Source of the DNA: JASMHC01 sp042092935
GTDB lineage: Bacteria; Pseudomonadota; Alphaproteobacteria; Rhodobacterales; Rhodobacteraceae
Assembly (NCBI GenBank): GCA_042092935.1
Contig: JBELFK010000086.1
Coordinates: 1-12,493 of the forward strand
Direction of reading: 5' to 3'
Length of the DNA stretch: 12,493 nucleotides
The notes beneath the pieces were generated by a model. The model saw only the letters and a list, made by a program, of their open reading frames with translations, searched no databases and was not told the DNA's origin. Both the position numbers and the translations under genes were made by a program. The stretch's first letter is position 1. Every line of letters starts with the position of its first letter. This document shows, in pieces, positions 7,770-12,493 of the stretch.

Positions 7770-8614
7770 TTTACGGCCCCAAGTGTCAGGCCGGCGATAA
7801 AGTGCTTCTGCATCAGGAAGAACATCAACACTGGCGGAATAGCCGCCACAATCGATCCTGCACTCATCAAGTGATATTGCGCGATGAATTGCGAGTTAAA
7901 CGAGGTGATACCCGCCGTGACCGGTTGTGCATCCGGGCCTTGCGTCAAGACAATCGCCCAGAAGTAGTCATTCCAGATAAAGGTGAAAATCAACACCGCC
8001 AGGGCCGCAAGGGCAGGGCGCATCAGGGGCAGAACAACGAACCAAAAAATGCGCCATTCCTTGATGCCTTCAACACGGGCGGCTTCTATCAGCTCAAACG
8101 GCAATGCACGAATGAAGTTGCGCATGAACAGGGTGCAAAATCCGGTTTGAAACGCGATGTGAAACATCACCAAACCCAATTTCGTGTCGTAGAGACCGGT
8201 GCTTACCGTCAGCTCGCGCACCGGAACCATGAGGATCTGAAACGGCACAAAATTGCCGGCGATGAACATGAAAAAGATGAACAGGTTGCCGCGGAATTTG
8301 TAGATGCCAAGCGCAAATCCGGTCATCGCCGAAAGGGCGACGGCCCCAATGACTGTCGGAACCGTAATCAGGACCGAGTTCCACATATAGCGCGGCATAT
8401 CGCTTTCGGTGAAAACCTTGGCGTAATTGCTGAAGAAATCGAACGAGCTGGGAAGCCCCCAATAGTTTCCGTTGGTGAAATCGGTCAGCGGGCGGATCGA
8501 GAACATGGCGACCGCAATCAATGGCAACAGCCAGATTATCAAGGCAATCGGCACCAGTGTTTGATAGGAAATGCGTGCCGCGGTGGATCGTTTTTCAATG
8601 GGTGTTGGAAACAT
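7766..8614 (-). CDS. ABC sugar transporter permease, MalG-like (CUT1)
   Basis: This 282-residue inner-membrane permease is the MalG-type subunit of a CUT1 sugar importer. Hydrophobic spans are visible at about 18-40, 78-104, 110-132, 145-165, 200-222 and 250-270. The cytoplasmic EAA loop, which docks on the ATPase, is at 177-198 (EAARVEGIKEW then VVLPL). The start was placed at the ATG at 8614 (MFPTPIEKRS) because an AGAGAGGGAA ribosome site lies just upstream. The longer frame from 8668 would overlap the preceding permease and lacks family-like sequence. It begins 14 bases after the MalF-like gene and ends in an ATGA overlap with the alpha-galactosidase gene. Galactoside specificity is inferred from that neighbour. 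Confidence 0.93.
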   Translation of the reverse strand: MFPTPIEKRSTAARISYQTLVPIALIIWLLPLIAVAMFSIRPLTDFTNGNYWGLPSSFDFFSNYAKVFTESDMPRYMWNSVLITVPTVIGAVALSAMTGFALGIYKFRGNLFIFFMFIAGNFVPFQILMVPVRELTVSTGLYDTKLGLVMFHIAFQTGFCTLFMRNFIRALPFELIEAARVEGIKEWRIFWFVVLPLMRPALAALAVLIFTFIWNDYFWAIVLTQGPDAQPVTAGITSFNSQFIAQYHLMSAGSIVAAIPPVLMFFLMQKHFIAGLTLGAVK

Positions 8615-8628
8615 AACTATTCCCTCTC

Positions 8629-9540
8629 TTAATGACGCGCAGCGCGTTCGTCGCGGTACATGGACCACAGGAAGTAGCCAATGAAGACCAACATGATTAG
8701 GAACAAGACAACCGCGATGGCCGAGCCATATCCCATGCGGAACCCATATTCGGACAAGGCTTTTTCGAACATGTAGAAACTGAGCACGCGGGTTGAGCCA
8801 AACGGACCGCCGTTCGTCATCACCGAGATCAGGTCAAAGGATCGCAGCGCGCCGATGATCGTGACCACGAAGGCGATGAAAGTCGCCGGGCGCAATTGTG
8901 GAAGGATGATATACCAGAGCATCCAAGGGCCTTTTGCACCATCCAGACGTCCAGCCTCAATTTGCTCGGGATCAACGGCGTTCAGACCCGTCAGGTAGAG
9001 GATCATGCAATAGGCCGTCTGCGGCCAAAGACCGGCGGCAATGATGCCGTATGTGGCCAAGCCCGGATCGCCAAGAACGTTGATGGTTTCAAAACCGATG
9101 AACGTCAGGATCGCGTTCAACAGACCCTCACGAGGCAGGTAGAACCACGAAAAAACAAGGCCAACTACGACTTGGCTAAGAACAAACGGAAAGAAAAACA
9201 GAGACTTATAGATGCGAATGCCGACGATGTTCTGGTTGAGAAACAGGGCGATCAACAAGCCTGCCGGAATGGCCAGAAGGTAGAGTGCCAACCACCGCAG
9301 GTTGTTCCAAATCGAAATCTCGAACGAACGGTCGTCAAGCAGTTCTTCATAGTTCGCAAGACCAATATAAGTGGCCTCGCCCAAGCCATCCCAGTCGTAA
9401 AGCGAGATATTGAACGACTGGATAATCGGGCTAATGACATAGACCATAAAAAAGAGAACGCCCGGCAGCAAAAACAACAACGGAGTAACCGTCATCTTGT
9501 TGCGCTGTAGCCAGGTCCGACTGTCTGTGGCGGTAGACAT
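8629..9540 (-). CDS. ABC sugar transporter permease, MalF/UgpA-like (CUT1)
   Basis: This 303-residue inner-membrane protein is the first permease of a CUT1 sugar importer. Six spans are visible at about 18-40, 82-104, 114-134, 163-187, 218-238 and 272-294. The EAA loop is at 195-216 (EAGRLDGAKGPW then IILPQL). The MTNGGPFGSTRVLSFYMF segment near 241-258 is typical of this subunit. The start at 9540 (MSTATDSRTW) is chosen over the longer frame from 9600 because a GGGGAGAAA ribosome site sits directly before it and the extra 20 residues would extend back into the terminator region. It lies downstream of the binding-protein gene, beyond a strong hairpin, which should lower its expression relative to that gene. 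It pairs with the MalG-like permease and, by inference, with the ATPase encoded divergently at the right edge. Confidence 0.93.
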   Translation of the reverse strand: MSTATDSRTWLQRNKMTVTPLLFLLPGVLFFMVYVISPIIQSFNISLYDWDGLGEATYIGLANYEELLDDRSFEISIWNNLRWLALYLLAIPAGLLIALFLNQNIVGIRIYKSLFFFPFVLSQVVVGLVFSWFYLPREGLLNAILTFIGFETINVLGDPGLATYGIIAAGLWPQTAYCMILYLTGLNAVDPEQIEAGRLDGAKGPWMLWYIILPQLRPATFIAFVVTIIGALRSFDLISVMTNGGPFGSTRVLSFYMFEKALSEYGFRMGYGSAIAVVLFLIMLVFIGYFLWSMYRDERAARH

Positions 9541-9571
9541 TTCGTTTCTCCCCAAGTGAACACCTGCGTCC

Positions 9572-9600
9572 AAAGAAACGCCGTGCACACGCAATGTCAA
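9572..9600 (-). promoter_or_regulatory. Possible internal promoter ahead of the permease genes
   Basis: Directly after the terminator T-run the minus strand reads TTGACA (9600-9595), a perfect -35 hexamer. Seventeen bases on, the -10 position reads only TTCTTT, a poor match. If active it would restart transcription for the permeases and catabolic genes past the hairpin. The TTGACA may be partly fortuitous because its first two T belong to the T-tract. Low confidence. Confidence 0.25.
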
Positions 9601-9646
9601 AAAAATCAGAAAAAAAGGGCGCCCCGCCTGTAAAAGGGGGGCGCCC
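9599..9646 (-). terminator. Intrinsic terminator or attenuator between binding protein and permeases
   Basis: Read on the minus strand, this begins 9 bases after the binding-protein stop. A perfect 9-bp GC-only stem (GGGCGCCCC paired with GGGGCGCCC; arms at 9638-9646 and 9617-9625, loop of 12) is followed at once by six T, CTGA and seven T. This is a textbook Rho-independent terminator. Because the permease genes lie downstream with no clear strong promoter of their own, it probably acts as a partial terminator and as a 3' stabiliser that makes the binding protein more abundant than the membrane subunits, as known for maltose-type operons. The rest of the 115-base gap holds the ribosome site of the next gene and a weak promoter-like motif. 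Confidence 0.9.
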
Positions 9647-9655
9647 GATCAGCGC

Positions 9656-10906
9656 TTATTGATAGACGCGCTGGCGTGTTTTCTCGAGACGGTTGAGGAT
9701 GTCTTCCAGATTGTCAGGGAACACCATGAATTCCTGAAGACCTTCCATGCCTGCCGAGGCCATTTCGGCCGGGAAGTCACGGTCAAAGAACTGCGCCACG
9801 CCGCCTTGGGCGTTTTGTGACAGCATTTCAAAGCCCTGAACGATGAATTCATCGTCAGCAACGCTTGAATTTGCGTTGATCGGCAGCTGGCCCAGACCAT
9901 CCGGTCCGTTGATCTCGGTCTGAACTTCAGGCGATGTTACATACTGAAGGAACGCTTTGGCAGCTTCGACATTCTTCGCTTGGCTTGGAATGTGGAAGGT
10001 GTCCGTTGGCGCATCTTCACCCATCGGATAGTCGCCGATTTTCGGGAACTGGTAGAAGTCCAGTTGATCGTCGGTCAGACCGGCCGAGCGAAGATGAGGA
10101 ACCGCGAAGTTACCGATCAGGTAGGCTGTCGCCTCGCCGTTCACAACAAACGACAGAGCGTCCTGCCAGTTGTAAGACTGGTGGTCATCGATAAAGGCAC
10201 CCATGTCGATCAGCTTGCGCCAGTTGGCGAATGTCGCGCGAACTTCGTCGCTTGTCCATTCCAGCTCGCCACGTGCAAGCGCCATGTGGCTTTCAAAGCC
10301 ATTGGTACGCATGTTCATGTAATCGAACCAACCACCGGCTGTCCAAAGGAACTTCGAACCGATCGAATAGCACTTGCGGCCCGAGTCGATGATGACCTGA
10401 CAGTTGGCAATTTCTTCGTCAAATGTAGCAGGCTCAGAGAGACCCAGCTCTTTGAAGATGTCTTCGCGATAGTAGATGCCCCACTGGTAGTATGTGTATG
10501 GGACGCCCCATTGCTTGCCGTCGAGGGTCATTGCGCCTTTGACAGCGTCGAGACCCGGCAGGTCGCCATTGTCATACATGTCCGAAATGTCCATGAAGAG
10601 GCCCGCGTTCACGTATGGACCCATACGGTTGGCAGCATACCAATTCACAACATCAGGCGCGTCAGCAGTCAAAGCGTTGCGGATCTGGCTTTTCCAGGCT
10701 TCACGATCAACGACCTCAAGCTCGACCGTCAGATCAGGGTGCATCGCGTCAAAGTCAGCCGCCAGGCCTTCCATGATCGCGCGCGGAGCCGGGTTAGACA
10801 TATCCGACATAATGCGGAGCGTGCCGGACAGCTGTGCATAAGCTGGTGCGGCGAGAGCCGTTGTCAGCAACATAGCTGCGGCAGTTTTAGCAACTTTTTG
10901 GAACAT
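9656..10906 (-). CDS. ABC transporter sugar-binding protein (extracellular solute-binding, family 1)
   Basis: This 416-residue periplasmic protein captures the sugar for the CUT1 importer. A clear Sec signal peptide is present: MFQKVAK, a hydrophobic alanine/leucine core, then cleavage after AYA at residue 24, leaving QLSGTLRIMS as the mature N-terminus. The mature part has the wording of family 1 binding proteins (mature-start LRIMSDMSNPAP, PDVVNWYA near 96-103, PYTYYQWGIYYREDIF near 145-160, and SQAKNVEAAKAFLQYVTSPE near 330-350). It is not a lipoprotein, since there is no lipobox cysteine. The start at 10906 is fixed by an AAGGGAGGAAA ribosome site 5 bases upstream. An alternative start at 10945 would absorb that site. 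It is the first operon gene, directly behind the divergent control region, and is followed by a strong hairpin. The ligand is inferred to be a galactoside from the linked glycosidases. Confidence 0.94.
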   Translation of the reverse strand: MFQKVAKTAAAMLLTTALAAPAYAQLSGTLRIMSDMSNPAPRAIMEGLAADFDAMHPDLTVELEVVDREAWKSQIRNALTADAPDVVNWYAANRMGPYVNAGLFMDISDMYDNGDLPGLDAVKGAMTLDGKQWGVPYTYYQWGIYYREDIFKELGLSEPATFDEEIANCQVIIDSGRKCYSIGSKFLWTAGGWFDYMNMRTNGFESHMALARGELEWTSDEVRATFANWRKLIDMGAFIDDHQSYNWQDALSFVVNGEATAYLIGNFAVPHLRSAGLTDDQLDFYQFPKIGDYPMGEDAPTDTFHIPSQAKNVEAAKAFLQYVTSPEVQTEINGPDGLGQLPINANSSVADDEFIVQGFEMLSQNAQGGVAQFFDRDFPAEMASAGMEGLQEFMVFPDNLEDILNRLEKTRQRVYQ

Positions 10907-10928
10907 AGTTTCCTCCCTTTTGTTCCCA

Positions 10929-10957
10929 TTGACATTTGGTTCCAAATAATGAAACTC
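10929..10957 (+). promoter_or_regulatory. Candidate promoter for the IclR gene and ABC ATPase gene
   Basis: On the plus strand a perfect TTGACA (10929-10934) is followed by a poor -10 region: AAACTC at 17 bases, or GAAACT at 16 bases with three matches. The spacer is almost filled by the palindrome at 10934-10947, a classic position for a repressor that controls its own gene. The weak -10 leaves the assignment tentative. Confidence 0.35.
10934..10947. promoter_or_regulatory. Palindromic candidate operator 1 (ATTTGG-TT-CCAAAT)
   Basis: A perfect inverted repeat with 6-base arms and a 2-base centre, in the non-coding gap between divergent genes. It shares one base with the plus-strand TTGACA and lies downstream of the proposed start point of the minus-strand operon. 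IclR-family dimers commonly bind short palindromes of about this size, so it is a natural candidate site, though it does not match the E. coli IclR consensus closely. Confidence 0.5.
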
Positions 10958-10974
10958 AATCTCAACTATTGAAA

Positions 10975-11003
10975 ACTGTGATGGATAACGCTACTGATGT
11001 CAA
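10975..11003 (-). promoter_or_regulatory. Candidate promoter for the galactoside operon
   Basis: On the minus strand a perfect TTGACA -35 hexamer (11003-10998) is followed after 17 bases by CACAGT (10980-10975), which matches the -10 consensus at only three positions. Weak -10 boxes are usual in alphaproteobacteria. It would give a leader of roughly 60 bases before the binding-protein ATG, and the palindrome at 10934-10947 would then lie inside that leader, where a bound repressor could block elongation. No better candidate was seen. Confidence 0.45.
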
Positions 11004-11014
11004 CAAGGTTGTTG
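11001..11014. promoter_or_regulatory. Palindromic candidate operator 2 (CAACAA-GG-TTGTTG)
   Basis: A second perfect inverted repeat with the same 6-2-6 geometry as operator candidate 1, centred 67 bases from it. It covers the first half of the minus-strand TTGACA (bases 11001-11003), so a protein bound here would compete with RNA polymerase for the operon promoter. The arms differ from those of candidate 1, so the two may bind different proteins. Confidence 0.45.
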
Positions 11015-11048
11015 TTCACGAACGAGAGACGACCTTAGGGAGAAACGC

Positions 11049-11828
11049 ATGAACAAGCCGATCGCAAATGACGGAACTGTCGGAAAAGCCTTGGAAATTT
11101 TGGATTCCGTGGCTGCGTTCGGCAGGCCTGTGCGATTTTCGGACTTGCTTGAGAAAAGCCCCTACCCAAAGGCCACCCTTTACCGATTCCTGCAAACCCT
11201 GACGAATCAAGGAATGCTCAGTTACGATGACGAGCGCGGCAGCTATAGCCTCGGGATCCGTCTTATGCGTCTTGCACATGGTGCCTGGAGCAACGCGTCG
11301 CTCGCGCCGATTGCACGCCCGTTTATCGAAAAGCTGGCCGAGCAGGTCGGCGAAACAGTGCACCTGGCCCAGCTCGACAGCGGGCAGGTTCTTTTCGTCG
11401 ACAAGATCCAGAAAACCGACCGGTTTGACACGCTTGCCCGCGTCGGTCAGGTGGCACCCGCCTATTGCACAGGGGTCGGCAAGGCGATGCTGGCGTTCCT
11501 TGCGCCCAAACGTTTGCAGATCGTTTTGCGCCAACAGGCCTATTTCAAATATGCGCCCGCCACACACACAACGGCCGAAAGCCTTGTGGCCGAATTGGAG
11601 ACCATTCGCGAAGAAGGCATCGCGTTTGATCGGGAAGAGCACGAACAGGGCATCCATTCGATCGCTGCCCCCGTACTATCTTCAAACGGACGCATCATTG
11701 GCGCGATCTCAATCGCGACATCCACAAGCAGACGCACACATGAAGGGTTGAACGAATTTCGCCCCCTGTTGCTCGAAACAGCCAAGCTCATCGGTGAAGA
11801 GGCCACGTCGTGGCAATTCCCGTCGTAA
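11049..11828 (+). CDS. IclR-family transcriptional regulator
   Basis: This 259-residue regulator has the standard IclR layout. An N-terminal winged helix-turn-helix covers about 10-72 (VGKALEILDSVAAFG, recognition part KATLYRFLQTLTNQGML, wing DERGSYSLGIRLMRLA). A C-terminal effector domain covers about 85-255, with PAYCTGVGKAMLAFL (137-151) and GIAFDREEHEQGIHSIAAPV (190-209), the segments that line the small-molecule pocket in this family. Length is typical (about 250-270). A TAGGGAGAAA ribosome site precedes the ATG. It is divergent from the galactoside operon and only 19 bases upstream of the ABC ATPase gene, so it probably controls both, with galactose, galactonate or a keto-deoxy intermediate as possible effector. 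Whether it represses or activates cannot be told from sequence. Confidence 0.93.
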   Translation: MNKPIANDGTVGKALEILDSVAAFGRPVRFSDLLEKSPYPKATLYRFLQTLTNQGMLSYDDERGSYSLGIRLMRLAHGAWSNASLAPIARPFIEKLAEQVGETVHLAQLDSGQVLFVDKIQKTDRFDTLARVGQVAPAYCTGVGKAMLAFLAPKRLQIVLRQQAYFKYAPATHTTAESLVAELETIREEGIAFDREEHEQGIHSIAAPVLSSNGRIIGAISIATSTSRRTHEGLNEFRPLLLETAKLIGEEATSWQFPS

Positions 11829-11847
11829 CCCTGGGAAGGATCAATTT

Positions 11848-12493
11848 ATGTCAGGTGTAACACTCCATAACGCCATCAAGAGATACGGTGAAACGCAGGT
11901 CATCCACGGGGTCAGTCTTGAGATCGACGAGGGAGAGTTCTGTGTCTTTGTCGGCCCTTCGGGTTGTGGCAAGTCAACCCTATTGCGCATGATTGCAGGG
12001 CTCGAGGAAACCTCGGAAGGTCAAATCATCATTGGTGACAAGGACGTCACACATGCCGATCCGGCAGATCGGGGCATCGCCATGGTCTTCCAGACCTACG
12101 CTTTGTATCCCCACATGACGGTTGAGGAAAATATGGGCTTTGGCCTGAAGATGAACGGGGTTTCCAAGACCGTTATCAACGAGAAAGTGGCGAAAGCCGC
12201 AGACATCCTGCAACTCGGCCCTTACCTCAAGCGAAAACCCAAGGCGCTTTCGGGCGGTCAGCGCCAGCGCGTCGCCATTGGACGCGCCATCGTGCGCGGC
12301 CCCGAAGTCTTTTTGTTTGATGAGCCGTTGTCCAATCTGGATGCCGAGCTGCGCGTTGACATGCGCGTTGAGATCGCCCGCCTTCATAAGGAAATCGGCG
12401 CAACGATGATTTATGTCACCCACGATCAGGTCGAGGCAATGACCCTCGCCGATAAGATCGTGGTTCTGCGCGCCGGTGTGATCGAACAAGCAG
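11848..12493 (+). CDS. ABC sugar transporter ATP-binding protein, MalK/UgpC-like (partial, N-terminal 215 residues)
   Basis: This gene starts at the ATG at 11848, seven bases after a GGGAAGGA ribosome site, and runs off the right edge. The visible 215 residues are a complete nucleotide-binding core: Walker A GPSGCGKST (36-44), Q-loop Gln82 in VFQTYALYPHM, signature LSGGQRQR (134-141), Walker B VFLFDEP (154-160), D-loop SNLDAELR and switch histidine His192 in THDQ. The MTVEENMGFGLKM segment is characteristic of the MalK/UgpC/MsmK group that energises CUT1 importers. The C-terminal regulatory domain, if present, is outside the window. It is the only ATPase in view and the leftward operon has none, so it most likely powers the two permeases encoded on the other side of the regulator. 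It could also serve several importers, as MsmK does. Confidence 0.94.
   Translation, partial: MSGVTLHNAIKRYGETQVIHGVSLEIDEGEFCVFVGPSGCGKSTLLRMIAGLEETSEGQIIIGDKDVTHADPADRGIAMVFQTYALYPHMTVEENMGFGLKMNGVSKTVINEKVAKAADILQLGPYLKRKPKALSGGQRQRVAIGRAIVRGPEVFLFDEPLSNLDAELRVDMRVEIARLHKEIGATMIYVTHDQVEAMTLADKIVVLRAGVIEQA

Larger units (their letters stand above)
10907..11048. promoter_or_regulatory. Divergent control region between the galactoside operon and the IclR gene
   Basis: This 142-base gap is the only place from which both the leftward operon and the rightward regulator/ATPase pair can be transcribed. It is visibly more AT-rich than the genes. It contains a perfect TTGACA on each strand, two 6-2-6 palindromes, a small GTTC-AC-GAAC palindrome (11014-11023), and a ribosome site at each end (AAGGGAGGAAA on the minus strand, TAGGGAGAAA on the plus strand). 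Control by the adjacent IclR protein is inferred from the arrangement. Confidence 0.75.

Noticed and set aside
7739..8632. A 297-codon plus-strand open frame opposite the MalG-like permease
   Set aside because: Its very polar, Gln/Asn/Arg/His-rich sequence is the usual complement of a hydrophobic membrane protein gene, not a real protein.
8615..8668. Longer N-terminus for the MalG-like permease
   Set aside because: The extra 18 residues overlap the preceding permease gene and come before the ribosome site; the start at 8614 fits better.
9980..10972. A 330-codon plus-strand open frame opposite the sugar-binding protein gene
   Set aside because: It is antisense to a clear signal-peptide-bearing binding protein, crosses the control region and resembles no known family.
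11016..11657. A minus-strand open frame opposite the IclR gene
   Set aside because: The plus strand has the complete IclR domain layout and a ribosome site; the antisense frame has neither.
1..12493. Mobile elements, CRISPR arrays, tRNA or rRNA genes, phage or defence systems
   Set aside because: No transposase, integrase, repeat array, cloverleaf or defence-type domain was seen on either strand. The window is a metabolic locus with only two short intergenic gaps.

Overview
The window reads as a stretch of an alphaproteobacterial chromosome or large replicon, most likely from the Rhodobacteraceae (Roseobacter-type). This is inferred from moderately high GC, protein style, good AGGGAG-type ribosome sites and gene content; nothing in the window fixes the species. 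Almost every base is in a gene. Ten genes run leftward on the minus strand as one apparent galactoside-use operon. Two genes run rightward from a shared divergent control region at 10907-11048.

Reading the minus-strand operon in the direction of transcription: a periplasmic sugar-binding protein (9656-10906); a strong hairpin/U-tract terminator or attenuator (9599-9646); two CUT1-type ABC permeases (8629-9540, 7766-8614); a GH36 alpha-galactosidase (5685-7769); an IlvD/Edd-family sugar-acid dehydratase (3979-5688); an SDR sugar dehydrogenase (3209-3979); 2-dehydro-3-deoxygalactonokinase DgoK (2290-3204); 2-dehydro-3-deoxy-6-phosphogalactonate aldolase DgoA (1685-2293); an SMP-30/gluconolactonase-type lactonase (837-1688); and the start of a GH42 beta-galactosidase that runs off the left edge (1-829). 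From the second permease to the beta-galactosidase the genes overlap by 1-4 bases or lie 4-7 bases apart. On the plus strand are an IclR-family regulator (11049-11828) and, 19 bases on, the ATPase subunit of a CUT1 transporter (11848 to the right edge, partial).

Together the genes describe import of alpha- and/or beta-galactosides, hydrolysis in the cytoplasm to galactose, and oxidation by the non-phosphorylated De Ley-Doudoroff route: galactose to galactonolactone (SDR), to galactonate (SMP-30), to 2-keto-3-deoxygalactonate (IlvD/Edd), to its 6-phosphate (DgoK), to pyruvate and glyceraldehyde 3-phosphate (DgoA). The IclR regulator is the obvious candidate to control both directions.

Points worth a second look: the dehydrogenase has Asn where the SDR active site normally has the YxxxK lysine; the dehydratase is IlvD/Edd-type rather than the enolase-type DgoD; two 6-2-6 palindromes each touch a perfect TTGACA hexamer in the control region; and the alpha- plus beta-galactosidase pair fits two-galactose substrates such as the digalactosylglycerol head group of thylakoid lipids. 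No mobile elements, CRISPR arrays, RNA genes or radically new system were seen. The only non-coding stretches (115 and 142 bases) are described as features.
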